Positions 1 through 32,694 of a stretch of 64,000 bases of DNA are shown one piece after another. The stretch spans positions 19,712,563 to 19,776,562 of the forward strand of contig OZ035997.1 in the NCBI GenBank assembly GCA_964035015.1, given 5' to 3'. The position numbers and the translations under genes were made by a program. Position 1 is the stretch's first letter. The number at the start of each line of letters is the position of its first letter. The notes beneath the pieces were generated by a model, which was not told the DNA's origin, did no database searches, and saw only the letters and a list, made by a program, of their open reading frames with translations. The stretch is from Corallium rubrum. Its lineage: Eukaryota; Cnidaria; Anthozoa; Scleralcyonacea; Coralliidae.

Positions 1-485
1 TTAGAAAAGACAAAGAAAAATTCCGCTCCGCGCGCAAAATTCCGCCTAGTGGAAAACCGACTTTCGTGATGAAAACACATAAAAATGTCACTAAGAATGT
101 TAAATCAGCCACTAATAACTTTGACAAGAAGATGCTATAACTTAACTTTTTGGTTACTGAAAAAAATTAAAACGTTGTTGCGTAAACCTTTCGTATATAT
201 AGATGAAATGATAGGGAAACGCTTCATGTTCAAGCTTTCAATTCAATTCAATTTATTTCACCACTTTTTTAAAGAAAATAAATAAATTAAAAATTACAAA
301 GTTAAATATAATTACTGAAAAGCGGCGAAGTAACCCAACTAGAAGCCATAAGGCTTATGTGATTATGGGCTACCTCGTTAGATAGTTATAATAAGTATTA
401 CACTCGGTTCAAGAGCGACACAACTATAGTATGAAACAAAGTAGCAAATGTATAAACTAAAAAGTACAAAACAATAATTTTAGTT

Positions 486-3368
486 TTAGAGACAAGAGAA
501 AATATATTTTTTAAGTTTTCGCTGAAATGAGTAAATAGATGAAGCATTGCAAATATCTGGGGTCAATGTATTAAAATATAGGGGACCTTGATAGCTAGCA
601 GAAAATTGTCTAAGTTTGGTTCTGCAAAAAGGTACATACAAGAGATTAGAACTTCTTGTATAATATCCATGTACGGAACCAATGGGTGTAATAAAATTAT
701 CAAAACTATGCGGCAATAAATTATTGCGAAGCAAATACATAAATTTGCCTAAATATAATAAATAGATATTTTCAAATTTTAGAATTAGATTTTCCTTAAA
801 TAAAGGGTCAGTATGCGCATCAAATGCCTGTCTATTAATTATTCTAATCACACGTTTTTGAAGTAATATGATGCGATTAAGGTTAGATGGATACGTTGAA
901 CCCCATACAATAACGCAATAATACAAATATGGATATATAAGAGAGAAGTATAAGGTTCGCAAAGCAGACTTGGAAAGACAAAAACTTGATTTAAAAATAA
1001 TTCCAATGGATTTGGAGACTTTACGAGCAACATGGGAAATATGGGGTTTCCAAGACATATTCTCATCTAGAATCACACCAAGGAAAACCATCTCTTTCAC
1101 CCGATTAATCTTATGATTATTTATCTCCAATGGTCCAAGGATTGATCCTTGAGGCACACCACATTTGATATTATTTAAGGAAGATTGTGACCCATTATAT
1201 TCAACATATTGAAATCTATTGAAAAAGTAGTTCTTTATCCAATCAAGGGCCAATTCTCGTATGCCATAATGCTCCAATTTTTCAAATAAAATCTCATGGT
1301 TGACCGTATCAAATGCTTTAGAAAGATCTATGAAAATCCCAACAGTATACTTTTTCTGATCAATTGATGTAGTTAATTTATCAACTAGGTAAAGAAGGGA
1401 TAAAGCGGTTGAATGGTTCTTTCTAAAGCCATATTGATTATTAAACAGAATATGATGTTTGTTAATATAAACAGTTAGACGATTAAATACAATCTTTTCT
1501 AAGAGCTTAGAGAATATGGGTAACACAGATACAGGTCTATAATTTGAGAATATATCTTTAGTCCCTGATTTAAATAATGGTATTACACGAGCAATTTTCA
1601 TCTTATCTGGCACTATACCAGTCTGAATCGATAAATTAACAATGTGGGACAGTGGTTTGGAAATAAAGTTAAAAGTATCCTTAACAGCCCACATTGGAAT
1701 TTCATCCCAACCAGCGGCTGTACCGGTGCGAAACGATTTGGCAATATCAATCAACTCTTGCTCTGAAACGGATTCCAAAAAAATTGAATTCATATAGCTA
1801 CCACCAAGGAACGATTGATGAGACCTTGTGGAAGCAGGTATTTTTTAGATAGGTTTGAGCCAATGTTGGAAAAATAATTACAAAATCTATTGGCAATTTC
1901 AACAGGGTTAGAAATGTTTTGATTGTCAATATTAAAACTAGAAGGAAGTTTTTTGGAAACCTTTTTTCTATTTTATACTTCATTTAATATTGACCAAGTA
2001 CTTTTCATATTAGACTTTGCAGAATCTAGTCTGTCTTGGTAGTGAAGGCGCTTGGCCACACGTAGCAAATGATTTAGTTTATTCTTGTAATTTTTGTAAC
2101 AAAAATCATTTTGTAAATTAGGAACATTGAGGAATTTCTTATATAATTTATTTTTTTTCTTTATAGACTTCAAAAGCCCTTTAGACAACCATGGTTTTTG
2201 CAAAATAGATTTTGCAGTTTTTACTTTTCTTAAAGGAAAGCACGAGTTATAAATGCAAGTATATTTATCCAGAAATGCTTCATAAGCGTCCAAAGGATTT
2301 TTAAACTCATTAGGATTTGACCAGTCAGTGTTTTGTAATTGATCATGAAACTTTGAAATATTTACTCTATTTTTATCACGAAATGTGAAATAACTATTTT
2401 TGTCTGACTCAGTATTTTGTCTTTGCTCCAAATTAATACAGAATATGGGTAAGTGATCAGAAATGTCTGTGAATAATAGGCCACTAAGAAAATCATTATC
2501 AAAGTCGTTTGTAAATATATTATCAATAAGAGTTGCAGAATGAGAAGTTATCCTTGTAGGGTGAGTAAATCAGCGGAAGAAACATGTTAGTGTACATTAT
2601 ATCCAAAAATTCACTTGTTAATTGGTGACTAATATGATTCATTAAATTCAAATTCCAGTCACCCATTAAATAACAAGTTTTATTAAGTTTAGAAATTTTT
2701 GCCATTAATGTATTAGTATTCTTAACAAATTCATCAATATTTTGATTTGGTGGTCTATAAACAATACCTATAATAATGTTTTTCTCATGAGGCCTATCTA
2801 TTTCAATAAAGAGTGATTCTGCCCAATTGATATCGTCATATGCCAAGTCAGAACGAATTTTATATTCTAAATCAGCTGCAACGTAAAAGCCAACACCTCC
2901 ACCAGATCTATTAGAGCGGTAATTGTGAATAAAATTATAGCCATCAATATTTACATTATGCTCTGCAGATTGCAGCCAAGTCTCAGAGATACCAATAATA
3001 GAAAAATTTGTCTTTACATTAGCTAATAAGTTGTGTAATTTATCCAAATTATGGGAAAGACTTCGAATATTTAGATGCAAAAACGATAAAGAACAGAGAT
3101 TCTTCATATTTGGGGCTGTCAACAGATCATTTAATTTATACTCCGTATAGTAATTACAGCTAAGGGATTTAGAATAGAAATTTGAATCCGGATCTAAGTC
3201 ATTTGAAATTGCCAAACCCTTATCGCTTCCAGGTAAGAATGGATTAAATTTAATACTCGTTAGTCTATCTTCCTCGAAATTGATGGGACCATTATTTAAT
3301 TCATATAAGGCTAAATAGAACTCACTATCATTAAAATGATTAAAGGGTAGGTCATTAACACACGACAT
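486..3368 (-). pseudogene. LINE-1st copy ORF2: endonuclease-reverse transcriptase, active-site deletion and frameshifts
   Basis: The N-terminal part (2523-3368, 281 residues) is an APE-type endonuclease with LHLNIRSL, SETW and GDWN motifs. After a frameshift near 2570 the frame continues through DNIFTN and SDHLPIF, the endonuclease C-terminus, into the linker (1973-2431). Two more frameshifts (about 1975 and 1800) precede the RT domain (486-1793, 435 residues), which has NYRPVSVLP, the palm motif FIDLSKAFDTVNH and GVPQGSILGPL. Directly after GPL (about 1127) the frame jumps to the thumb (EINNHKINRVKEMVFLG). The FADD catalytic block is therefore deleted in frame. The thumb and C-terminal domain follow to a stop at 486. 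The copy is dead for reverse transcription. Confidence 0.9.
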
Positions 3369-3542
3369 TGTAAAACAGATTAAGATAAATTAATTAAATA
3401 ATACTTATCAAAAGTTATGCAAGATTTATCCTTCAGTATTAAGAGAATTTGTCCATCCTTTAAACTCGTCAATGGACGTAAAAGCATTAACTTCACACGA
3501 TGGGCTATCGCATTTTTTCAGCAACACCGCACCATTCTTCGT

Positions 3543-4310
3543 TCACGCAAACTTGTAGTCGTGGCTCCTTTTGAAAGCTCTCACTTCTTTGAAAAGGATT
3601 CGCATCTTTCTGGTTAAGCTCTCGTTGATATATAACTTTGAATCTTGCGAATATCCCATCCCCAAGTCCGAAGCTTTCTTCAAGTAGAGGCGACGCTTCG
3701 AGTTATATATTTTGTCTCGTACGTCTCGTCTGGTAAATTTAACTATTATAGGTGGGATCATGTCCCCTGTTCCCGGTAAACGATGACTAATGGAAATATC
3801 ATTAACGTTAAGTATCATGTTGGGATCAATTAGTTGGACGATTTTCACCACAATGGCGTTGGTATCTTCGCCTTGGACAACGGGCATACCTTGAATTTCA
3901 AGCAAATCTCTACGCGAGTACTGCCTTTGATATTCGAGATCATTCATATTAGTAGTGGCTTGATGCTCCAACTTGTCAACTCTACTTCTCAGCTCATCAT
4001 TCTGCGAGCGAAGCTCGATATTCTCAGCTTGAAGATCGTTCACAGAGCTAATTAAACCGTCAAACTTTGCACTGAGAAATTCTTGACTCTTCTTCACTTC
4101 CTCAAGGTCGACCTTCGTCGTTTTAGTAAACTTAATAAACAGTTCGTTGATCTGTTCTGACTGCTGATTTAGGCGACGATCGAGAAGAGCTTCTAGGGAG
4201 TTGTTTGAGCCAGTTGAAGCCGCCATGGCCAGGTTTTCATCAGACACTGCGTGTTCGGCTTCGGCATTTTCTTGGCTGTTGGTATTTTTAGGTCGCCTTT
4301 TAGGTGGCAT
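3543..4310 (-). CDS. LINE-1st copy ORF1: coiled-coil RNA-binding protein
   Basis: The ORF of 255 residues is intact. It has a basic N-terminus (PPKRRPK), a Ser/Asn-rich linker, a leucine-zipper-like coiled coil (about residues 50-125, with heptads such as LRSQNDELRSRVDKLE) and a C-terminal RRM-like/CTD region (about 125-255) with the motifs YSRRDLLEIQG, ISHRLPG and PIIVKFTRRDVRDKIY. This is the architecture of L1/CR1 ORF1p (transposase_22-like) proteins, which bind element RNA as trimers. It lies 175 bp upstream of ORF2. Unlike ORF2 it shows no lesions, so it either decayed later or was lucky. Function is inferred from family resemblance. Confidence 0.85.
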   Translation of the reverse strand: MPPKRRPKNTNSQENAEAEHAVSDENLAMAASTGSNNSLEALLDRRLNQQSEQINELFIKFTKTTKVDLEEVKKSQEFLSAKFDGLISSVNDLQAENIELRSQNDELRSRVDKLEHQATTNMNDLEYQRQYSRRDLLEIQGMPVVQGEDTNAIVVKIVQLIDPNMILNVNDISISHRLPGTGDMIPPIIVKFTRRDVRDKIYNSKRRLYLKKASDLGMGYSQDSKLYINESLTRKMRILFKEVRAFKRSHDYKFA

Positions 4311-4952
4311 AATCTCTAAGATCTATACTTAATAATTGTAGTCAGTACGACTATAGAGTTTGAACAAAATTAAAGAAATAAACTTTTTATACACGGAGCA
4401 GCAAAAGGCACGTCCGCTCTCGACCAGTATCTCGACCAGTCTTTAACCTTCTGTAGCTCACGAAGACACTCGGTGACCCCTACTTTTTTTTAAATTATTA
4501 ATTTCCTCCACCAGCTCTACAGCATACAGCTCATACAGCATTCTTGCGGCAAAAATGTTTGTCAATTGTCATTTGTGTCAAATTGTCTTCCATTATTTGT
4601 TGCCACTAAATAGTTCATATACAAGGTGAATCTAAAATATCAAATATTTTCCCACTCAGTATAAAATAAATGCTTTTATGAAGGATTTTTCATGATAACA
4701 AGACAAAATCAAAACTTAGCCAAAATAGCTACAAATTGGAAAAACATCATGGTTTGCTGGCAGCTGTATTTTCGAGTTCGGTGACCCCAATTTTTTTTAA
4801 AATTATTTTACTAGGAACATATCATAAACTTTAATACTGGGGAGTTTCAGCAACTTTTCATTTCTGGAAGAATTACTGAGGAATTACCTTAAGACAGTAA
4901 AACTTAAAGAAAAAAAAATCCCATCTATAACATTCAAAATCGTAACTAAAAG

Positions 4953-5019
4953 TAGGCTCAGATTCCAGCCGTTTGGGTCTCGGGCGCACCGAGACCCAAA
5001 CGGCTGGAATCTGAGCCTA
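4953..5019. mobile_element. 67-bp perfect palindrome flanked by a 9-bp direct repeat
   Basis: Two 31-base arms (starting TAGGCTCAGATTCCAG) are exactly complementary around a 5-base loop (gcgca). The insertion is bracketed by AACTAAAAG at 4944-4952 and 5020-5028, which reads as a 9-bp target-site duplication. Nine bp is the size made by Mutator-like transposases. The DNA is too short to code, so this would be a minimal non-autonomous element, possibly with both ends retained and everything inside lost. Confidence 0.7.
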
Positions 5020-5224
5020 AACTAAAAGTAGCAGGTGATAGTTCTTGAGTTGAGAGACTTCGTGTTGTGTTACATAAGCATATTGTTTTCCAGGAACGCG
5101 GATCATCAGGATCGAAAGAGCACAGAAATAAAATTAAGCAGGACTGTTTTGAAATTTGAAGGCTCGTTACTCGTTTTTATTCAGTCTTATTACATTAATA
5201 TACCACATAAATTTAAGAAATGGT

Positions 5225-5372
5225 TCGTGGTTTGGCGTGCTCCATCGAGTTATGGATGACGCGGGAAGTTGGGAGAGCACGAAGAAAGCGCAAGAGTTGG
5301 TCGAGGCGTAGCCGAGATTGAGTGCTCCCCAACTTCTCAAGTGCATCCATAACTCAATGGAGGACGCCAAGT
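5225..5372. repeat. Foldback repeat, family A (also at 48140-48255)
   Basis: The left arm, around GTGCTCCATCGAGTTATGGA, is matched in inverse by CATCCATAACTCAATGGAGG in the right arm, and the centre contains GGTCGAGGCGTAGCCGAG. A related copy in the opposite orientation lies at 48140-48255, inside the hAT-like element, and a short partial copy (ctccatgtatggagttatgg) lies near 5474. Multi-copy inverted repeats without coding capacity are best read as a MITE or foldback family. Confidence 0.6.
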
Positions 5373-5527
5373 TGGCATTTCTTTTATAATAGAGAATCAG
5401 ACACAAAACAACGGAAAACAATACTTATTTCGCTGATTAAAAATGAGTTTCTCATTACGTTTGAAATTACCGTGCTCCATGTATGGAGTTATGGAGCACG
5501 CGCGGTAGCCAATCAGAAACGCCGTTA

Positions 5528-5559
<32 letters not shown>

Positions 5560-5562
5560 CAT
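5528..5562. repeat. (ATAC)n microsatellite
   Basis: About eight tandem ATAC/CATA units form a simple repeat inside non-coding DNA next to the foldback repeat. Confidence 0.9.
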
Positions 5563-5688
5563 ACTTTATTGTGTTCCTTAATAAGGCTTTTCAACACTAA
5601 TTTACATGAATAAAATGAAGATTAAAATGTCTTATGATAAAAGTCTATATTACATCGTTATATTACATCTATTAAAATAACTTATTAC

Positions 5689-15463
<9,775 letters not shown>

Positions 15464-15749
15464 TACTGTACGCGGAGCTTTCAAACTCTGAAAAGTGCGC
15501 ACGCGGAGAATTGGGTGGGGAAATATTGAGGCGCGCAAGATTACAGGGTGAGATACCTGAAGATAGTATAAAGACTGTAAAACAATAGACAACAATTGTT
15601 TCATGTCATGAAAACTGCAAAAGTTGTTAAGAACAGCACAATTACTTATCATACATAATAATAAATCAAGTTTATTGACATATCTTCGCATTTCTAAAAT
15701 ACATTATATGTACATTATGTACATTATATGTACATTATGTGACAGAGCA

Positions 15750-15801
<52 letters not shown>

Positions 15802-16698
15802 CTTGTCATGGATTGATTGAGAACAATTAGCTACATTATAAATATAACTTGTATTCTATCTACTAGAGCAGAGAACTAGGGTTTCAGTTGTTTTTTTAAT
15901 CCTTGTTATTGTTCTTGTTAAGATTGTTATTAAAGTTCTGCATTTTTATGGAATCAGATTGCGGTGTTTGCTAAAACATTAAATAAGCACCCCCTCCCAA
16001 ATAAGCACACCCCCCCCCCCCCTTCAACCTCCTAAAATTAAATAAGCGCCCGGGCACTTATTCGAATGATTACGGTAACCTATTATAATACATAAAATGT
16101 TATAGTACCTACCAAACCAACATGACCACCATATCTTTGTTCAATAATGAGATACACTGTACTAATATTTAATTTGATATTACAGAATTATAATATGGCT
16201 GAATCAGTGAAGACTTACAGCACTCAATAAAATCCAGTCAAGATGTCAAGATATAAGTTAAGTAGCTACCGGCCCTAACTTTTTGCTCAATAGCCATCAT
16301 ATACTTCAAACCTGAGTTTCCTATAAATTATTGTATTAAAATACATGTGTACTTAAATACAGGTACATTATGTTATTTAAAATATTTAAAATTTATATTT
16401 TACACATTAATTGTACCTTGGCAGTCTTGATAGAATCCATTTCCTAAATGTCTCAAATGCATTCTTTAGTACACGTATTCTCGTGGATCATAAACTAACC
16501 AAACCATTGTTATAAATCAACAAGAAGCTTCACTTGACACGTAACTACTGTTGATAGCCATCAGAAAGAACTAATAAGATAAGAAGCTTTTTCATCATTC
16601 GTGCTCTTTGCTTACGGGATCTCCACGCGAGGAATAACCTCGCGCGAGGACTACACGAGAGTTACACGAGAGTTACACGAGAGCGGAGAGCAGACAAA
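15464..16698. promoter_or_regulatory. Divergent intergenic region between MTMR6-like gene and NUP58
   Basis: About 1.2 kb separates the tentative MTMR6 start from the NUP58 ATG, so the shared promoters should lie here. It contains a (TA)n tract (15751-15799), a poly-C run near 16010-16022, and three copies of an 11-base ACACGAGAGTT-like unit (16653-16683) just before the NUP58 start codon, probably in its 5' UTR. No TATA box was assigned. Confidence 0.5.
15751..15799. repeat. (TA)n microsatellite
   Basis: About 49 bp of pure TA repeat follows three short ACATTATATGT-like units. Confidence 0.95.
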
Positions 16699-27613
<10,915 letters not shown>

Positions 27614-28285
27614 CTTAAACGAAATAACTTGCTTAGCAACTAGAGAAGGATTATTATAGCGTGATATGTCATGTATGAAGCTTGCTACTTTGCTTGCTTC
27701 TATAGACCTTGTTCAAAAATGGACGCCGAATTAAAAATTCTTTTATATACATTATCCCCTTATGAACTCGTTTTCATATTGGGAAATTCAAAAGAACTTT
27801 TACTTTAAAGCGAGGTTAGAAGGGTTGATTTATATGCATATGAAAGAATTCTAATTCAGGGGCCATTTTTGAGTAAGGTCTAAACGTTCACATTAAGATG
27901 AGCTAGGAAATTAGGGATAAAATTCAACAAAAATAGTACAACAGATAATTCTTTTCGATTTTTCTTGCTATAGTTTCTCCAGACGAAAAGCTCACACTAT
28001 ATATGTACATTATCTATAACATGCAGTTTATATATAATTATAGTGATCATGTGCATGGGAATACAGAATAACTGTAATGTGTTGAATTACTTTTTTATCT
28101 TTTTGAATGCTTTCTAAGGCCCCGTTTACACTAGAGCAAAAGTATCCGGATTCACATTGTTTTTCATCCTCATAGGAATAAAAAACAATTTGAATCCGGG
28201 TAAGTAAGGGTTAGAGAATGGTCACGTGTGCCCATATGGAATATAGAGTCCCGAGAATTAAATGGCCCCGAGTGGCTTCTATCTA
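27614..28285. other. NUP58 3' flank with MITE family D copy 1
   Basis: A foldback at about 27701-27885 has ends TATAGACCTTGTTCAAAAATGG and CCATTTTTGAGTAAGGTCTA. A second copy lies at 29113-29299. No canonical AATAAA was found close to the stop. A short inverted pair (ATCCGGATTC / GAATCCGGGT, 28146-28203) follows a CTAAGGCCCCGTTTACAC motif that resembles a Harbinger end. Confidence 0.6.
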
Positions 28286-28745
28286 ATAGACCTTTTCACC
28301 AATAGCGGCGCCATCTTGAATTCGCAATGCATTATGGTCTATCCAGCTTTTTTGGGTAACCACTGACCTGTAGGGTAGCAAGCTCCATTAAAAGGGAGAT
28401 TGCTAGTGTTGAGCCACAATGCGGTAATTTTTTCTTGATAAATACTTTCGTGGCAACAATATCTAAATATAATAATTGTCATATTGGTAAAAGCAACTAT
28501 TCTAGGACCTGTAAGGATAGATTCATGACAAATGTATCCTTATACGTACGAGAATTATTACTCTTACCAATATGACAACGATCATGTCGAGACACTGTTG
28601 CCATGAAAATATTTATAAAGAAAAAATTACCGCATTGTGTTTCAACACTACGCAATCGCACTTTTAATGGAGCTTGCTTCCCTGGATAGACCATAATGCA
28701 TTGCGAATTCAAGATGGCGCCGCTATTGGTGAAACGGTCTATTCG
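28286..28745. mobile_element. Long-arm foldback element, about 200-bp inverted repeats
   Basis: The left arm starts AATAGACCTTTTCACCAATAG and continues through GGCGCCATCTTGAATTCGC to TTGTCATATTGGTAA. The right arm mirrors it and ends CTATTGGTGAAACGGTCTATT. Arms are about 200 bp and the total about 460 bp. The GCCATCTTGAATTCGCAATG block is kept in both arms. Non-coding. Confidence 0.8.
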
Positions 28746-29112
28746 AGGGTATATTCCATACAGCACGAGTGACCCTTCTCTAACCGTCTTAAAAAATGGT
28801 TGCAACCACGAAGAAGTTTCAATCTTAACTATAAATGTGTTGGGGTTTTTTGCGTCTAGCACGTTTACCGGAGAATTTACTCTATATAGACTATAGTAGT
28901 GACTCTATTGAATTCATTAGTGACTCTATATATAGAGTTCACTGTGCTATGACAAAAGAAAACAAAAGATCTTTGCAGTGGACTCTCTATAGAGCTCACT
29001 GGTATATATGTCTAATCTTGATGAATCAAAACACTATGGAATATAGAGCGTTGAAATACTCGATAGGGATTGGCTGAGTGGGTGCAACCATTCTCTAACA
29101 TCAGAAAAGGTT

Positions 29113-29299
29113 GTTTATAGACCTTATTCAAAAAGGGCCGCCGAATTAGAATTCTTTTATGTGCATATAAATTATCCCTTATGACCTCGTTTTAAAGTAA
29201 AAATTCTTTTGAATTTCACACATGAAAACGAGGTCATAAGGCTAATTTATATTATATAAAATAATTTTAATTCGGCGGCCATTTTTGAATAAGGTCTAT
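29113..29299. mobile_element. MITE family D copy 2
   Basis: Ends TATAGACCTTATTCAAAAAGG and CCATTTTTGAATAAGGTCTA, with a GCCGCCGAATTA block on both sides and AACGAGGTCATAAGG in the middle. Same family as 27701-27885. Confidence 0.75.
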
Positions 29300-31359
29300 T
29301 AGCATCGTCTATCTGTTTTGCCATCTTGTTTAGTTATTGTTTAGTCTACAGCGCGAATTTAGTGCAAATCCATCTTTTCGTCCTGTGGATCTTGTTTCTA
29401 CTCTCTGTGTTCAATAAATATAACAAGACGTTTGTCGACTTTTGCCTCGAGAAACATCACGAGTTTTGTGGACACTCGATTTTGTGGACCAATAGATCTG
29501 ACGCCTTGGGTGTTTACTGAAAATTGAGCTCTAAAGGGTGCGTTTATTAGAGAGCGGCATTTATTTAAGAATTTGACATTTCAATTATTAAAAAACAGTC
29601 ACAAATCTCAACATCAATATATAAGAACTAAAAAGTTCATCATATGCGTCCTTAACATCTGGTCGTATCATTTCTTACTGCTGCGCAAGGAAACGTTGAA
29701 GTGGATGTCATTGTACCTGGCAATCTTCTTGGAGAAGAACTGACTGACGCGTATCAAAGAGAAATATACTAACTTTGACATTGAATATGAACAGTCCTTT
29801 GTATTTTTGTTTTACGTTTTGTCTTTACAGGTATCTGGAAGTAGCATTTATTAGGGCGGCGTTTTATATTGGTGGGGGCGTTAAGGTTTCTTAAATATTT
29901 TTATTGGTAGAGGGGGCGTCTATTGGAGAGGGACATTTATTGGATACTTGGGGATACGTTTATTTGGGGATACTTTTCCTAGCTCAAAGTAGAGAGCCTG
30001 TGCACAGGCTACGCCCAAAGGTAATAGGAGCACGCAGTCCAGTTATATATAGGTCAGTGCTATGAACTCACTTCAGAGCTTATCCTGCTGACGCTGAAGT
30101 CAGAGCCGCAATTTCACCCAAATTGAATTTCTCAAATTTTCGTACGCACAGACCTCTCCAAAAAGAGCCTGGGTACGAGGTTGAGACCTCTCCTCCGTTT
30201 CCTGCTATCCAATCGAATTTATTAAACGGCAGTCGTTAAAAAATTAGCTTGGCGAAAAGTTCACTCACTCCGGTTAAAACCAATGTCACGAAAGGACACT
30301 ATACTTAAAGAAAAAACTGTATGACCCAAAGTCACCATATGAGTATTATTTGTTTACAAACTTTCTAAGACGTAAAAGAACTAATTCCGAAGGTCTATTT
30401 CAATAAAGTAATTTAGTTAAAAAAATAAAAGTCTAAAAACAATTCTTCGCTTTCTTCACTTCGGACGACGCCATATTGGATGTCCTCAAAGGACCACTTG
30501 TCCGCTGAGTACCTTACCAAAATGTACTGACAGGACCACTTTGTCCGCTGTGGACCCATTTATGTCCGCTGAGTACATCCTTTGTCCTATCCATACAATT
30601 TTTGGTCCTTTAACTAGTATTACGCTAACCCTAGTCTAACCAAAACCGCTGTCAAACGTTTGCGCATGCGTGAATTCGCTAGAATAAACATCAAGAGAAG
30701 CCGTGGCGACAACAACAAGACAGCGAAGACTAAGTAAGACTCGTCAATTCATTTATGTTTTAAAAAAAGGGTAGAGAAAATTACGAAGGGGTAATTTCAG
30801 AATATGTTACAATATTGACGAAGAAGCCATGTACAAATTACCTACCTTATCTTTTTGGTAGTATGCTTATAATTTTAACTTTTGTGTCGGACTCTCGGAT
30901 CATTTCAAATATTTCAGTGTTTTCCCGCTCTTTTTTGAGGGCGAGCTCGGAGTCGCGCATGCGCAAAACGTTTGGCAGCGGTGTCAGTCTAACCCTAACC
31001 CTAGTCTAACCCTAACCGAAAATAGTAAAATATTAAAAGTATTTCGATATGGGTCGTGTAACATTTTTACTTTTAGTATTATGCTTACAATGACTTCTAT
31101 TTTATGGGAGCTAAGATTTATAACGACCTACCCATAGAATTAAGAAAGATTGAGAACAATCAGGATTTTGAAAATAAGGTCGCGGAATATTTTAATGAAT
31201 TATAAACGTTTCTAAATATGGTATATAAAGAATTAGTTCTTAATGTACATATAGTTTTTAGAGTTTTTAAAATTTAGTTCTTTCTAGACTTTTAGGATAA
31301 CAGGACACACGTTGATAACAGCTTTTTTAGTTGAAGTGTTTTATCCTGTATAAATATTC

Positions 31360-31408
<49 letters not shown>

Positions 31409-32584
31409 GCTAGTGTTAAAAGCTTCAGTAACTTTCTTTTAATCTCTATGCCGACGTCCAAACGCGTGGTACAAGTTTTGCTAGACTTGCCTCAACTACT
31501 TTGTTGTTTTATTCACGACAGCAACAAACCGTAGCGAGAAGGCGAGAATGCCAGGCTTTGGGAAAATCTAAAGTTTCGCGTGTCGCTCATTCTTATTTAT
31601 CAACAATACTAACTTATTGACTGCTTGCTCTACTATGGCAGTTGTGAAGTCTCTCAATTAAAGATTTATGAAGTCTCTTAATTAAAGATTTATGCACAAG
31701 TAGAGAATACTTGGCCCGGCAGGGATTCGAGCCCGCAATTTTGGGTTTGCTAATCCGAATCCTAGGCAGGCCTGGGTCGTCACTCGAGTACACATTATCA
31801 TTATTCTTCTCTCGAGTTAATGTCCCTTAATAATAGTTCTAAAATATTTATATCTTGAAATACATACGCACACATTATTATCTGTTTATTAACTGTTGTT
31901 TAACTGACAGACCAAAATTTTAACTGACAAATTTTTAACTGACAACTGACATTCAGAACCCCCCATTCAGACCCTCTTAATAGTCAAGCCGTATTAGTGC
32001 ACTGCCTCTCACGACTGAGGACCGGAGTAAAGCCCATTTGGATTGGATTGAATTTAATAGTATTTGAATGGGTGACCATGCATGCACCTGTCCGGGCTTG
32101 GAACCCATGCCAGATATGAGTAGAGTTGTTAGCACTTAGCCTTCTGTGCCTTGCTGGCTTTACTCTGAGAGTCTGAGTTGACTGAGTTCTTTATCAAAGT
32201 TAAAACACAACATGGCCTGTGAGCATACAGTAGAAAATTTTGTCAAAACTCTTGTTCAGCTCTAGATCTGAATACAAGGTTGTTACAACTATACAATTCC
32301 GTCAAGTTTGTCAAGAATCTTGTTCAGCTATGAATACAAGGTTGTTACAAGTACACAGTTGCATCATTGTTTTTACCATTGTAGCTATAGGCATTAAACG
32401 CAGTAGATACATGCATGCCTGGGCGTGCCTATTTTTTTAGAAAATGATTTAATTGTTACAAAATTAAAATAAATAATTTTTCTCCATATTTAAAGGTGTA
32501 AACGAGTAGATCCATCGATTGTTCTCGAAGTTAGCTAATTTAGTTAGCTATTGTATTCAATGAGCATTTCACTCTCTAAACTAT
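29300..32584. other. Intergenic region without recognised gene
   Basis: Contents seen: an unrecognised open segment ending at 29772 (...VEVDVIVPGNLLGEELTDAY); an inverted pair around ACGTTTGCGCATGCG (30645-30676 and 30955-30990) with short CTAACCCTAACC runs beside it (30986-31016); a (TTA)n microsatellite (31361-31408); and a tRNA B-box-like GGCTCGAATCCC on the minus strand near 31730. No complete gene was found. Confidence 0.45.
31361..31408. repeat. (TTA)n microsatellite
   Basis: Sixteen uninterrupted TTA/ATT units. Confidence 0.97.
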
Positions 32585-32587
32585 TAA

Positions 32588-32694
32588 GGCTAGTCCGGTC
32601 TCGAATTCGTCCTATTTCACCGTGTAAACAAGTGGAACCGTACTAATTCGAGGCAGGTTCCGAATTTATCCAGTAGTACCGTGTAAACGGGGTC
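32588..32694. mobile_element. Harbinger-type MITE inserted in the transporter stop codon
   Basis: A 107-bp element with ends GGCTAGTCCGGTC and ACCGTGTAAACGGGGTC is flanked by TAA at 32585-32587 and 32695-32697. A TAA/TTA target duplication is the PIF/Harbinger signature. A sister copy lies at 34743-34851; they share TCGAATTCGTCC, CCGTGTAAACA and GGAACCGTACTAATTCGAG. The terminal base of this copy forms the G of the TAG stop codon of the transporter gene on the minus strand. Confidence 0.82.

Larger units (their letters stand above)
235..4380 (-). mobile_element. LINE copy 1 (CR1/L2-type non-LTR retrotransposon), defective
   Basis: On the minus strand an ORF1 (3543-4310) is followed by an ORF2 with apurinic endonuclease and reverse transcriptase domains (486-3368). 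The 3' UTR runs to about 235, where short TTGAAT-type repeats mark the likely 3' end. This order and the domain sequences fit the CR1/L2 part of the jockey superfamily. ORF2 carries about three frameshifts (near 2570, 1975 and 1800) and a deletion in the RT palm, so the copy cannot be autonomous. It lies in an intron, or downstream intron, of the MTMR6-like gene, whose last visible exon ends at 5689, and in the same orientation. The 5' end is estimated and no target-site duplication was identified. Confidence 0.85.
4381..5688. other. Non-coding stretch downstream of the last visible MTMR6 exon
   Basis: No coding exon was recognised here. It holds two AT-rich blocks that share a 'cggtgacccc' plus oligo-T motif (4470 and 4778), the perfect palindrome at 4953-5019, the foldback at 5225-5372 and an (ATAC)n microsatellite (5528-5562). 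It is probably intronic, because the MTMR6 reading frame is still open at 5689. Confidence 0.5.

Noticed and set aside
30600-31020. Interstitial telomere repeats
   Set aside because: Only a few CTAACCCTAACC units, mixed with CTAGTC, inside an inverted repeat; too short and irregular to call.
31700-31790. Possible tRNA gene on the minus strand
   Set aside because: A B-box-like GGCTCGAATCCC and an acceptor-like pairing (GGCCTG/CGGGCC) are present, but the body is about 12 nt too short and the T-stem pairs poorly. At most a tRNA-derived SINE fragment.
31985-32110. Possible 5S rRNA-like or SINE segment
   Set aside because: TAGTATTTGAATGGGTGACC resembles the end of the 5S internal promoter, but the rest of the gene does not match.
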